A DNA stretch of 64,000 nt from an uncultured bacterium (GCA_947177425.1 CAMWUN010000014.1:1-64000); one strand, 5' to 3'. Counted from the stretch's first letter, positions 1 to 8,650 are shown. The notes: a model not told the origin generated them from the letters alone. Numbers and translations are program-made.

Positions 1-90
1 CTATTGTCACATACCTTTCCCTCACAGTCGAGGTACGCACTATCTACCGTTTACAAATCTGTTTCCACATATTTATAAAAGGACATAAAT
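1..90. other. Left window edge, no gene recognised
   Basis: No ORF of useful length or RNA fold is recognised in these 90 bases. A short reading frame open to the window edge exists on the minus strand, but it is too short to interpret. Confidence 0.4.
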
Positions 91-137
91 GAAAAAAGGT
101 TGTAAGTCCAAGAATCCTTGAATTTACAACCTTTTTC
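91..137 (-). terminator. Rho-independent terminator downstream of tRNA-Arg
   Basis: A 13-bp inverted repeat (arms GAAAAAAGGTTGTAA and TTACAACCTTTTTC) with a 17-nt loop lies directly after the tRNA-Arg on the minus strand. It ends in a run of T on that strand. The A/T-flanked stem is symmetrical, so it could also stop transcription entering from the left. Confidence 0.75.
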
Positions 138-140
138 AAC

Positions 141-211
141 GTTCCCTGCGAGAATCGAACTCACAACTGGGGCTTAGGAGGCTCCTGTTATATCCATTTA
201 ACTAAGGGAAC
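141..211 (-). tRNA. tRNA-Arg (anticodon CCU)
   Basis: The minus strand folds as a 71-nt cloverleaf. It has a 7-bp acceptor (GTTCCCT/AGGGAAC), a D stem GTTA/TAAC, the anticodon loop CTCCTAA (anticodon CCU), and a T arm GTGAG-TTCGATT-CTCGC. The anticodon stem has one A-C mismatch. No 3' CCA is encoded. It reads the rare AGG arginine codon. The D-arm and short form resemble tRNAs carried by mobile elements, and a decayed tRNA-like sequence lies immediately upstream. A terminator follows it. Confidence 0.75.
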
Positions 212-222
212 TGATACTGCTT

Positions 223-305
223 TTGTGCCTCTTTCGTTAGCAGAAAGTAACAAACTCAACTAAAACTTAGGAGATAATCGCCCTATACAACTAAACTACG
301 AGGAC
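223..305 (-). pseudogene. Degenerate tRNA-Arg(CCU)-like sequence
   Basis: The minus strand starts with GTCCTCGTAG, then a D-arm-like segment, then the loop CTCCTAA with a CCU anticodon, all at the spacing of a standard tRNA-Arg(CCU). The anticodon stem has lost most pairs, the T arm does not fold with a TTC loop, and the acceptor 3' strand appears as GAGGCAC with an inserted base. This looks like the decayed host copy of the tRNA whose working version lies at 141-211. It could also be a chance or mobile-element remnant. Confidence 0.5.
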
Positions 306-398
306 TTATATTAACCACTGAATTATTTTACCATAATCATTTAATTATGACAACTACTAAAAAATAATTCTGAAAATTTAAAATATTTTTTAAATTTT

Positions 399-1301
399 TC
401 ATAAATTAGGAAAATTAATATAGCCCTGCATCCATATTGTTCCCTTAAATCTTCTTCCTACGCATGGTTCCCCATATATATCTTCCTTATTAATACATAA
501 ATCAAATGTCATATCATTACAGTTAATGTTCATCAAATAAACTTCTTCTTCTGTAAGTTTATTTTTAAGCAAAGTGCATTCCATAATTTCACCTAAAATG
601 GAATAATGGTCACATTCTACCCCATAAGGCATAAAATAAGTATCCACAAGGCTGAATACATCTTCCTTTTGTATCCTTTTAGAAATAGCTGTGTATGTGT
701 CCATATCATCCAGCGTAAGACTTTCAATTGCGTCTTCATCACCTTTTCTGGCAGCATTTAAAAGCTGGCTTCTGTTATTAGCTACCTGCTTATTTTTTAT
801 TAAATCCTTTTCGCTTTTAATAATAGGCATCATGATAGTACCCTTTGTGGACAATGCAGAAAGCGTTAAAGTAGTTCCCCTTACAGGAAGAATTCCTGAA
901 TTTTTTGCTTTCACGTAAGGTATCATATTCTGTAAATAAAAAATAAGTGATACACCTAATCTTACATCATCGCAAACGCCTGCATAAGATTCCTGGGCTG
1001 CATGTCTTTCCACAGAGACATCTTCCTCTGAACTGATGCATGTACTTTTCAAATAAGGAAAATAGTAATCATAGGTAAATTTATCATCCCCATCAAATTC
1101 ACCGCATACAGCAATTCCTATGGAAGCGCCTGATCCATTGTCTTCGGAAAAGCTTTTACAGAATTCTGCTAAAAGCGTATCATCTCCATTAGAAGTATAA
1201 AATCTTTCTGTTCCTTCCACTACCACGTCAGTTATAAGTTTTTGTAATTCCTTTCTGCTCTTCAGCTTACTAAAGCCAATGGATCTCATATATCTGTGCA
1301 A
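399..1301 (-). CDS. DUF3881 family protein
   Basis: About 300 aa, soluble, no signal peptide. The N-terminus MHRYMRSIGFSK matches the usual start of the Lachnospiraceae DUF3881 family, which commonly sits beside serS. This is recognition from memory; the function is unknown. I place the start at TTG 1301 because GGGGGTG lies 6 nt upstream. The in-frame GTG at 1310 is itself inside that ribosome binding site, and the ATG at 1289 has poorer spacing. It follows serS by 33 bp and is probably the last gene of the leftward operon. An AT-only inverted repeat around 373-401 may end the transcript. Confidence 0.75.
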   Translation of the reverse strand: MHRYMRSIGFSKLKSRKELQKLITDVVVEGTERFYTSNGDDTLLAEFCKSFSEDNGSGASIGIAVCGEFDGDDKFTYDYYFPYLKSTCISSEEDVSVERHAAQESYAGVCDDVRLGVSLIFYLQNMIPYVKAKNSGILPVRGTTLTLSALSTKGTIMMPIIKSEKDLIKNKQVANNRSQLLNAARKGDEDAIESLTLDDMDTYTAISKRIQKEDVFSLVDTYFMPYGVECDHYSILGEIMECTLLKNKLTEEEVYLMNINCNDMTFDLCINKEDIYGEPCVGRRFKGTIWMQGYINFPNL

Positions 1302-1333
1302 AAATTTCACCCCCTGTCAAATTTTTCAACTAA

Positions 1334-2611
1334 TTATTTTATTTCTTTTTTACCGCCCATATAAGGCTGAAGAACTTCAGGAATTCTGATAGAACCATCT
1401 TCCTGTAGGTTATTTTCCAAGAAAGCAATCAGCATTCTTGGAGGAGCCACTACTGTATTATTTAATGTATGTGCAAAATATTTTCCATTTTCACCATTTA
1501 CACGTATTTTAAGTCTTCTCGCCTGTGCATCTCCCAAATTGGAACAGCTTCCTACTTCAAAGTACTTTTTCTGTCTCGGAGACCATGCCTCTACATCATA
1601 TGATTTTACTTTTAAATCTGCTAAATCGCCTGAACAACATTCGATGGTTCTTACAGGGATATCAAGAGAACGGAACAAATCCACTGTATTTTCCCATAGC
1701 TTTTCAAACCACATAGGAGATTCTTCCGGTCTGCATACAACAATCATTTCCTGCTTTTCAAACTGATGAATTCTGTAAACTCCTCTTTCCTCCAATCCAT
1801 GAGCGCCCTTTTCTTTTCTAAAGCAGGGGGAATAACTTGTAAGAGTTTTAGGAAGTTCTTCCTCCTGTAAAATTGTATCAATAAATTTTCCTATCATAGA
1901 ATGTTCTGACGTACCGATTAAGTACAAATCTTCTCCTTCAATCTTATACATCATGGCATCCATCTCTGCAAAACTCATAACACCAGTTACTACATTGCTT
2001 CTAATCATGAAAGGAGGTACACAATAAGTAAATCCTCTGTCAATCATAAAATCTCTTGCATAGGAAATTACTGCAGAATGAAGCCTGGCAATATCTCCCA
2101 TAAGATAATAAAATCCATTTCCTGCAACTTTCCTTGCACTGTCTAAATCTATACCTTTTAACTTCTCCATAATTTCTGTATGATAAGGTATTTCAAAATC
2201 CGGAACCACCGGCTCTCCATATTTTTTAACTTCTACATTTTCACTGTCATCTTTGCCGATGGGAACATCAGAACCTATTATATTTGGAATTACCATCATG
2301 ATTTTAGTAATTTTTTCTTCCAGTTCTTTTTCTTTCTCTTCCAAATCTAAAAGGGACTTTGCATTAGCGGCAACTTCTGCCTTTTTCTTTTCAGCTTCTT
2401 CTTTTTTACCCTGTGCCATCAATGCGCCTATTTCTTTGGAAATCTTATTCCTGTTTGCCCGAAGGTCATCAGCCTTCTGCTTTGTTTGGCGGCTTTCCAG
2501 ATCAAGTTCAATCACTTCATCCACAAGTTCTAATTTTGAATCCTGAAATTTCTTTTTTATGTTTTCTTTTACTGCCTCAGGATTTTCTCTTAAAAATTTA
2601 ATATCTATCAT
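1334..2611 (-). CDS. serS: Seryl-tRNA synthetase
   Basis: 425 aa, normal length for bacterial SerS. It charges tRNA-Ser (and tRNA-Sec where present) with serine in the cytoplasm. The first ~110 residues are the charged coiled-coil arm that grips the long variable arm of tRNA-Ser. The class II catalytic core follows, with motif 2 around FRKEKGAHGLEERGVYR and motif 3 containing GSCSNLGDAQARR near the end. Start ATG with AAGGAG at good spacing. Only 48 bp separate it from the upstream HD-GYP gene, so there is no room for a T-box leader. Confidence 0.97.
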   Translation of the reverse strand: MIDIKFLRENPEAVKENIKKKFQDSKLELVDEVIELDLESRQTKQKADDLRANRNKISKEIGALMAQGKKEEAEKKKAEVAANAKSLLDLEEKEKELEEKITKIMMVIPNIIGSDVPIGKDDSENVEVKKYGEPVVPDFEIPYHTEIMEKLKGIDLDSARKVAGNGFYYLMGDIARLHSAVISYARDFMIDRGFTYCVPPFMIRSNVVTGVMSFAEMDAMMYKIEGEDLYLIGTSEHSMIGKFIDTILQEEELPKTLTSYSPCFRKEKGAHGLEERGVYRIHQFEKQEMIVVCRPEESPMWFEKLWENTVDLFRSLDIPVRTIECCSGDLADLKVKSYDVEAWSPRQKKYFEVGSCSNLGDAQARRLKIRVNGENGKYFAHTLNNTVVAPPRMLIAFLENNLQEDGSIRIPEVLQPYMGGKKEIK

Positions 2612-2659
2612 AATAAACTCCTTCCATTAAACAATGTTATATTATTATGTATTTTATAT

Positions 2660-3715
2660 TTATGCAAGTTCTTTTTCTATAAAAATATTATTTACTTTAA
2701 TTAGGTCAAGATAAATTTCCTCTTCTACTTCATTTCCTTCACAATCCTTTATCATTTGAACGACAGGTCGGTTAGGAAATTCTTTATTTTGACGAATTAC
2801 TTTTCCAATAGAATTATCGCACAAAAGAACCTGGCTGCCTACAGGATATACGGCTGTAAATTCAAGAAATATATCCACTATATCAGAATTAAATTTTGTA
2901 TTTCTGAAATTCTTTAAATATTCGACAGCTTCATATACCTTTATTCGCTTGCATCCTATTCCACATATCATTTCATCAAATGTATCACAAATATTGACTA
3001 TCTGGACTTCGTAAGGCAGTTTCTTTACTTTTAAAGGATAGCCAGTGCCATCCAGATTTTCATGATGATACAAAATAATATCTTTACTTGTTTTTGATAT
3101 CCATTTTTCATTTTCAAGTGTCGTATATCCATATATAGGATGTTTCATATATTCTGCCAAATCAATTTTACTTAATTTATAAATATCATGATTTGTATAA
3201 TCAACAGTAACATATCTAAGACCTAAATCATGTAAAAGGCACCCCACACCTATTTCATGGACTTTCTTTTTTGAAATCTTTAATTTCAACGCAGTCAGTG
3301 TAGCAAGGGAGCACATGCTGATAGAATGCTCATATATATCAGAACTTCTCTCCCTCATATCATATATCTTTTCCACCACTTCTTCTTCTTCAAGAATATT
3401 GGTAATAATATGGTCTGCTGTTTTGCTGAGTTCCATTAATTCTACATTACGACTATAAGTATGTTTTTCCAAAATGCTTTTTACCCTGTCTTTAAAGACA
3501 TTTTCAACATCTGATTTAAGCAAAACGACTTCCTGTGTATCAATATTATTTTTTTCTTTAATGTAAACTTCATCAATTCCCAATTCCATAAACTTTTTAA
3601 TATACTCGGGACGCAGGACAGTATCTTCTGACAACAATATTCTAAATTCAGGTGTTATTATCGCTCTGGCAAGCATTTCTCCGCCTCTTAATTCGCTTAC
3701 CTTACATAACTTCAT
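2660..3715 (-). CDS. HD-GYP domain protein, probable c-di-GMP phosphodiesterase
   Basis: 351 aa. The N-terminal ~110 residues are a variable region. The HD-GYP domain then shows the HD pair at 162-163 (LHDLG), H192, and HHENLDGTGYP at 217-227. HD-GYP proteins hydrolyse c-di-GMP through a metal centre. The usual HDxGK box reads HDLGL here, so its conserved lysine is replaced by leucine; the metal ligands themselves look intact. No transmembrane segment or receiver domain is visible. It lies in a leftward operon after parB and DUF4446, 48 bp before serS. A diguanylate cyclase is encoded at 30746-31885. Confidence 0.85.
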   Translation of the reverse strand: MKLCKVSELRGGEMLARAIITPEFRILLSEDTVLRPEYIKKFMELGIDEVYIKEKNNIDTQEVVLLKSDVENVFKDRVKSILEKHTYSRNVELMELSKTADHIITNILEEEEVVEKIYDMRERSSDIYEHSISMCSLATLTALKLKISKKKVHEIGVGCLLHDLGLRYVTVDYTNHDIYKLSKIDLAEYMKHPIYGYTTLENEKWISKTSKDIILYHHENLDGTGYPLKVKKLPYEVQIVNICDTFDEMICGIGCKRIKVYEAVEYLKNFRNTKFNSDIVDIFLEFTAVYPVGSQVLLCDNSIGKVIRQNKEFPNRPVVQMIKDCEGNEVEEEIYLDLIKVNNIFIEKELA

Positions 3716-3731
3716 ATATTCTCCTTCTCTT

Positions 3732-4247
3732 TTATTTTTCTAACCCCATTGCCATATTAAGAGCTTCCTCTTCTTCTTTTCCCAGAGAGATATTACATTG
3801 TCCATTTGTTATTTCTTTTGTGTAGGAATAACATGCATCTGTACTATGAACGGAATTTAATATGAATCCATTATTATTTTCATCCAAAAGTGCCAGGCTA
3901 AAACTTAATTTTCCCCCTATTTCCCTAAATGCATCATATTTTATTATGCCAATTTTCTGAAAAGAAGATTCAAATTTTTTATAAAGTGTCTGAATATCTA
4001 TTTTATTTTTTTCAATAGAATTTTTAATAAATTTATTATCCTCAAATAATCCTATTATTTCACTTTCAAGGCTTTTTACATTTTTACCCTGCATAAATAT
4101 TTCATATCTCTTTTTCAATTTTCTTATAGAGCATATATTTACTATGTTCAAAATTATTAATAATAAAATTATAGCTGCCAGGACAATAAGTATAATTCCT
4201 ATATCAATGTTTCCCAGACCAAGGCTGGCTAAAAAGGAATTGTTCAT
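3732..4247 (-). CDS. DUF4446 family membrane protein
   Basis: 171 aa. One hydrophobic segment (about residues 14-38), then a short coiled-coil-like stretch and a soluble C-terminal domain containing KYDAFREIGGKLSFSLALLD, the recognisable core of DUF4446. This family is typically found next to parB in Clostridia. The function is unknown; the location suggests a membrane-linked role connected with chromosome partition. The start is preceded by GAGGTAG. Confidence 0.8.
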   Translation of the reverse strand: MNNSFLASLGLGNIDIGIILIVLAAIILLLIILNIVNICSIRKLKKRYEIFMQGKNVKSLESEIIGLFEDNKFIKNSIEKNKIDIQTLYKKFESSFQKIGIIKYDAFREIGGKLSFSLALLDENNNGFILNSVHSTDACYSYTKEITNGQCNISLGKEEEEALNMAMGLEK

Positions 4248-4295
4248 TTTATCTACCTCGTATCTTTTAAACTTTTGTAATTTTATTAATATGTT

Positions 4296-5195
4296 TTATT
4301 TTGAAAGTAAGTCCATAATTTTTTCTAAATCGTCATGACTATAAAATTCTATTTCAATTTTACCAGCGCCATTTCCTTTAGAAGTAATGCTTACTTTTGT
4401 GCTTAATTTTTGTTTCAGGTTCTCCTCTATGTTTTGATAGACAGCCTCAAGACTTTCATCAGTTTGTACTGGTTTTTTCATTTTTACAGGCTTGTTCAAA
4501 TTTTTTACCAGTTTTTCTACGTCGCGGACACTCAGCTTTTCATCGAAAATCTGCTGTGCAATAGCATATTGCTGTTCAGAATCTTCTATAGTTATCAGAG
4601 CTCTTGCATGTCCTGTTGAAATCATATCATCAATAATCATTTGCTGCACGTCATCGCACAGTTTTAGCAGACGCATGGAATTTGTAACTGCTGTCCTGCT
4701 CTTTGACACTCTTTCTGCAACTTCATCCTGCTTTAAATTAAATTCTGTCAACAATCTTTTATATGCCTGTGCCTCTTCAATAGGATTTAAATTTTCTCTT
4801 TGTATATTTTCAATCAGAGAAATTTCAACTATTTCCTGGTCTGACAAATTTTTGATTATAACAGGAACTTCTTTTAAACCAGCCTTTTTAGCAGCACGCC
4901 ATCTTCTTTCACCTGCAATAATTTCATAATAAGTCTTTCTATCTTGAACAAGGATTGGCTGTAATAATCCAAATTGTTTTATAGATTCAGCCAGTTCCTC
5001 CAGGGAATCTTCATCAAAATGTTTTCTGGGCTGTTCTCTATTTGGTTCTACTTTAGTAATATTAACAATTGTTTCAGCATTCTGACCTTCTTCTTTATTT
5101 TCCTGCTTTTTACTAATATCCGGTTCTTTTGATTTTGTATTAATTCCGCTTGGTATCAGTGCATCCAGTCCTTTGCCCAGTCCTCTTGCTGCCAT
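4296..5195 (-). CDS. parB: ParB/Spo0J chromosome partition protein
   Basis: 299 aa. Begins MAARGLGKGLDALIP, typical of Spo0J. The ParB N-terminal CTP-binding domain includes the GERRWRA box. The central helix-turn-helix (QDEVAERVSKSRTAVTNSM) contacts parS, and the C-terminal part should dimerise. It loads on parS, slides, and recruits SMC. It follows parA by 3 bp, indicating translational coupling. Two perfect parS sites lie just upstream of parA. Confidence 0.95.
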   Translation of the reverse strand: MAARGLGKGLDALIPSGINTKSKEPDISKKQENKEEGQNAETIVNITKVEPNREQPRKHFDEDSLEELAESIKQFGLLQPILVQDRKTYYEIIAGERRWRAAKKAGLKEVPVIIKNLSDQEIVEISLIENIQRENLNPIEEAQAYKRLLTEFNLKQDEVAERVSKSRTAVTNSMRLLKLCDDVQQMIIDDMISTGHARALITIEDSEQQYAIAQQIFDEKLSVRDVEKLVKNLNKPVKMKKPVQTDESLEAVYQNIEENLKQKLSTKVSITSKGNGAGKIEIEFYSHDDLEKIMDLLSK

Positions 5196-5198
5196 ATT

Positions 5199-5969
5199 TT
5201 AATTTTCCTTTCCATTATTGATAATTTCATCTGCTAACAACATATAAGCTTCCGCTCCAGCAGACTTTGAATCATATATATTAATAGGCATCCCGTAACT
5301 AGGTGCTTCTGCAAGTCTTATATTTCTTGGAATAACAGTACTGAACACTTTCTGGTTTAAATTTCTTTTAACATTCTCTACTACCTGTATGGATAAATTT
5401 GTTCTGGAATCATACATGGTAAATACTACGCCTTCCATATCCAAATCATTGTTTAATCGCTCTTTTACAAGATTAATTGTATGTATCAACTGACTTAAAC
5501 CTTCCAGCGCATAATACTCACATTGTATAGGAACGAGAACAGAATCAGCGGTGGTCATAGAATTTATTGTCAATAAATTGAGTGAAGGAGGACAGTCAAT
5601 TATAATATAATCATAACTTTCCTTTACCCATTCAACTTCCCTTTTCAATATAAATTCTTTGCGGTCAACCCCAATTAATTCTATCTCAGTTGCGGCCAAA
5701 TTTACATTAGAAGGTATAATTGAAATACCTTCAATTATATCATTTATAATACATTCTTTAATTGAGCATTCGCTCAGCATAAGTTCGTAAATTGTGTTTT
5801 CTAATTCATTTTTTTCTATTCCAAAACCACTTGTAGTATTTCCCTGAGGGTCAGTATCTATTACTAATACTTTTTTACCTTTAGCTGCCAATGCGGCAGA
5901 CAAATTAATAGAAGTTGTAGTTTTACCTACTCCTCCCTTTTGATTTGCAATTGCAATTATTTTTCCCAT
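5199..5969 (-). CDS. parA: ParA/Soj chromosome partition ATPase
   Basis: 256 aa from the chosen start. Deviant Walker A KGGVGKTT at about residues 10-17, with both the signature and the catalytic lysine present, and Walker B DYIIIDCPPSLNLLT. ParA dimers bind DNA non-specifically and, with ParB, help segregate the origin and modulate DnaA. I take ATG 5969 (MGKIIAIANQKGG) because AGGGAG lies 8-9 nt upstream. A longer frame to 6011 adds 14 residues absent from the family. Confidence 0.95.
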   Translation of the reverse strand: MGKIIAIANQKGGVGKTTTSINLSAALAAKGKKVLVIDTDPQGNTTSGFGIEKNELENTIYELMLSECSIKECIINDIIEGISIIPSNVNLAATEIELIGVDRKEFILKREVEWVKESYDYIIIDCPPSLNLLTINSMTTADSVLVPIQCEYYALEGLSQLIHTINLVKERLNNDLDMEGVVFTMYDSRTNLSIQVVENVKRNLNQKVFSTVIPRNIRLAEAPSYGMPINIYDSKSAGAEAYMLLADEIINNGKEN

Positions 5970-6097
5970 TACATTACTCCCTTCTATTGTGCAGGTAAAC
6001 ATTTTCAACATTCATTAAAGCTTATATGATTATATCACTTATAAAATTTATTATCTACATTAAAATAAATGTAAATATAAATACTAATTTAAAAACA

Positions 6098-6137
6098 TGT
6101 TTCACAATTTTTGTGGAATTTATTGGGATGTTTCACG
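6098..6137. promoter_or_regulatory. Two parS half-sites
   Basis: TGTTTCAC occurs at 6098-6105 and TGTTTCACG at 6129-6137, in the same orientation as the left arm of the perfect sites and spaced 31 bp apart. They lack the right arm, so they are either decayed parS copies or weak ParB contacts within the parA upstream region. Confidence 0.5.
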
Positions 6138-6164
6138 AATTAATTACTAGATTTAGGGGTAAAT

Positions 6165-6180
6165 TGTTTCACGTGAAACA
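6165..6180. promoter_or_regulatory. parS site 1 (perfect 16-bp palindrome)
   Basis: TGTTTCACGTGAAACA is identical to the conserved bacterial parS consensus. It lies in the intergenic space between parA and the DegU-like gene and is the loading site for ParB. Confidence 0.97.
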
Positions 6181-6213
6181 TTATCTAGTGTTAAATATTT
6201 TAATATCAAAAAA

Positions 6214-6229
6214 TGTTTCACGTGAAACA
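6214..6229. promoter_or_regulatory. parS site 2 (perfect 16-bp palindrome)
   Basis: Second exact copy of TGTTTCACGTGAAACA, 49 bp (centre to centre) from the first. Paired parS next to parA is consistent with a strong ParB nucleation centre. Confidence 0.97.
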
Positions 6230-6264
6230 TAATTTATATATTCATTTTTAAAATTTTATTATAT

Positions 6265-6906
6265 CTAATACAATTTAACAATGTTATTTCTAATAGCAAA
6301 TACTGCAGCCTGCGTTCTATCAGAAACATCAATTTTTTTAAATATATTGGAAATATGATTTTTAACTGTTCTCTCACTTATATTTAAATTATTTGCAATT
6401 TCCTTGTTAAACATTCCACCTGCAACCTGAGTTAATATTTCTAACTCTCTCTTTGTCAATGACTCCAATTTTTCCTTATCAATATCTCTATTTATCAATC
6501 TTGAATTTAATGCAGGCAGCAGACTGGGCTGAATATATGACTCACCATTTAAAATTGTAGTAATAGCCTGTTTTAACTCATCAGTTCCAGAATCTTTCAA
6601 TATATATCCATCTGCTCCAATATCAACTGCACGAATAAGATACTCTATTTCATTATGAACAGTAATTATTAAAATTTTAACAGGATGTTCTATTCTTTTC
6701 AATTCTTCCAAAACTTCTATTCCATTCATACCAGGCATATTAATATCCAGCAATAAAATATCCGGACTTATATCAGTCAGTTTTTCTATACACTCTAATC
6801 CGTTATTAGCTTCCTCGATAACTTCAACACTACCATCATACTCCAACAAGTGCTTAATTCCCTCACGGACCAAAACATGATCATCTGCCAACATTGCCTT
6901 AATCAT
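6265..6906 (-). CDS. NarL/FixJ-type response regulator (DegU-like)
   Basis: 213 aa. Receiver domain with acidic pair D8-D9, phospho-acceptor D54 (LLLDINMPGMNG), T82 and K104, all intact. A LuxR-type helix-turn-helix follows (LTKRELEILTQVAGGMFNKEIANNLNISERTVKNHISN, in part). It is 4 bp downstream of its partner kinase and thus co-transcribed. It resembles DegU, but the regulon cannot be read from the sequence. Its 3' end faces the parS cluster. Confidence 0.9.
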   Translation of the reverse strand: MIKAMLADDHVLVREGIKHLLEYDGSVEVIEEANNGLECIEKLTDISPDILLLDINMPGMNGIEVLEELKRIEHPVKILIITVHNEIEYLIRAVDIGADGYILKDSGTDELKQAITTILNGESYIQPSLLPALNSRLINRDIDKEKLESLTKRELEILTQVAGGMFNKEIANNLNISERTVKNHISNIFKKIDVSDRTQAAVFAIRNNIVKLY

Positions 6907-6910
6907 AATT

Positions 6911-7912
6911 TTATTTTGCCTCCTTATATCTTAAAGGTATCTCTACTTTTATTTTAGTTCCACATTCTGGTTCTGATTCTATTAACAAATTTCCATTTAA
7001 CAAATTAATTCTTTCTTCCATTATTACAATACCAAAATGTTTATTCTCTTTATCATTATTATTTATAAAACCTTTTCCGTTATCTTCAATATAAATTATA
7101 CATCTATTATCCTCTATTGAAGTCTTTAAAAAAATATTATCCGCACTAGAATGTTTTAATGCGTTAATAACGGCCTCTTTAATAATTCTATAAATGGTCA
7201 ATAAAACTAAATTTAAAGCACGTCCATTTCTAATATTAAAATCTTCTTCCTTTAAATCACATATATCATATCTTATATCAGAATTTCTAAACTGCAATTT
7301 CAAATTTGATACAAAATTTTCAATACATTCTTTAAAACCAAGATCATCAAAAGCCATAGGCCTCAAGTCAAAAATAACATCCCTCAATTCATTAATTACA
7401 GACTGCAATTTCATTCTACAGGATTCCAGTTCAAGTTTTGCACTAATGATATCCTTATCCATATATAATGAACTTAATTCGATGGAATGAATTAAATGCG
7501 TAAGATTCTGTACCGTTGAATCATGAATATCATTTGCTATTCTACAACGTTCCTTTTCCTGAATATCAACTATATCAAAGAAATTATCTTTATCCAAATT
7601 AAAATCATCAATTAGTAACTTCAACTTATTAATCTGCTTATCCAGCCTATGTACCTTTTCAATATGAAACTTATTATCATCCTCCAATCTTATCTTTTCC
7701 TTCTGAAAAGTTTCTATTTTTTCTCTGCTAATAGATTCCTCATTTCTGGGAGAAAAAACTTTAAAATCTGAATCATCGTCCATAGAAAATAATAACGTAT
7801 TTATTTCCTGAATCCGGTTCAGATTATTTTGAATTATTTTGTTTTCTTCTTCTTTATCCTGTACACAACAAGAATAAAGTTCCTGTAGGATATCAATTTT
7901 TTTCGTATCCAT
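6911..7912 (-). CDS. Cytoplasmic sensor histidine kinase (DegS-like)
   Basis: 333 aa, no transmembrane segment. The N-terminal ~115 residues are strongly coiled-coil, as in the DegS sensor domain. The HisKA_3 dimerisation domain has the phospho-acceptor H130 in RIANDIHDSTVQNLT, followed by VIFDLRPMAFDDLG. The HATPase_c domain shows the N box (KEAVINALKHS) and G1 (IEDNGKGF). It probably phosphorylates the adjacent regulator. It sits 24 bp after rsmG in the same direction, inside an otherwise housekeeping operon, which is unusual compared with Bacillus, where noc occupies this place. Confidence 0.88.
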   Translation of the reverse strand: MDTKKIDILQELYSCCVQDKEEENKIIQNNLNRIQEINTLLFSMDDDSDFKVFSPRNEESISREKIETFQKEKIRLEDDNKFHIEKVHRLDKQINKLKLLIDDFNLDKDNFFDIVDIQEKERCRIANDIHDSTVQNLTHLIHSIELSSLYMDKDIISAKLELESCRMKLQSVINELRDVIFDLRPMAFDDLGFKECIENFVSNLKLQFRNSDIRYDICDLKEEDFNIRNGRALNLVLLTIYRIIKEAVINALKHSSADNIFLKTSIEDNRCIIYIEDNGKGFINNNDKENKHFGIVIMEERINLLNGNLLIESEPECGTKIKVEIPLRYKEAK

Positions 7913-7936
7913 ATTTTACTCCAAGCATAATTTTTT

Positions 7937-8650
7937 TTAAATAGGCTCCTTTGCAGGCAGTCCAGCTTTTCTTGGATATTTTAAAGGAGTATTTTTCTCT
8001 TTTTTTATAACAAACAAATTTCTATATACATCTGAATTTGGCAGATAAAATTCCACCTGTCTCTCATATTTTCCGCCAAGTACTTGAATAGCTTTTTTTG
8101 CACTATTAAACTCTTCTGCAGACTTTTCAGACTTATATGAGATGAAACATCCTCCCATTTTAACAAATGGAATACAATATTCTGATAAGGTAGATAAATT
8201 CGCCACTGCACGGGAAACACACAAATCAAAAGATTCACGCATCTTTTCAGACTTTGAAAAATCTTCTGCCCTTCCATGAATCAAAACAACATCCTTTAGT
8301 TCCAATTTGGAAACTACCTCATTTAAAAATTTTATTCTCTTATTTAAAGAATCCAGCAAGGTAATCTTTAAATAAGGAAAAGCAATTTTAAGAGGAATAC
8401 CAGGAAAACCTGCACCTGTTCCTATATCGATCACAGAATAAGATTTTCCAGATAAATCAGGTATCGCTTTTATCAGTGATAAACTGTCAACAAAATGCTT
8501 TTTTAATACCTCATGATAATCTGTTATTGCAGTTAAATTCATAAATGAATTCCATTCAATTAACAGATTATAAAAATTTGAAAACTGTTCTTTCTGTCTG
8601 TCATTTAAGTATATTTTAAACTCATCCAAATCTTTTTGAAAAGAAACCAT
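7937..8650 (-). CDS. rsmG: 16S rRNA (guanine-527-N7)-methyltransferase
   Basis: 237 aa from the chosen ATG at 8650, matching the usual ~239. It methylates G527 of 16S rRNA with SAM. The SAM-binding motif DIGTGAGFPGIPLKIAFP is clear, as is the conserved C-terminal YPRKAGLPAKEPI. ATG 8650 has GGGG nearby and starts 4 bp after the mnmG stop. ATG 8665, overlapping mnmG, is a possible alternative. Loss of RsmG is known to give low-level streptomycin resistance. Confidence 0.95.
   Translation of the reverse strand: MVSFQKDLDEFKIYLNDRQKEQFSNFYNLLIEWNSFMNLTAITDYHEVLKKHFVDSLSLIKAIPDLSGKSYSVIDIGTGAGFPGIPLKIAFPYLKITLLDSLNKRIKFLNEVVSKLELKDVVLIHGRAEDFSKSEKMRESFDLCVSRAVANLSTLSEYCIPFVKMGGCFISYKSEKSAEEFNSAKKAIQVLGGKYERQVEFYLPNSDVYRNLFVIKKEKNTPLKYPRKAGLPAKEPI

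Noticed and set aside
2612-2659. Possible T-box leader for serS
   Set aside because: Only 48 bp separate serS from the upstream gene, and no T-box sequence or terminator is present.
8005-8277. 90-codon frame within rsmG
   Set aside because: It is a shifted frame on the same strand inside a well-conserved gene.
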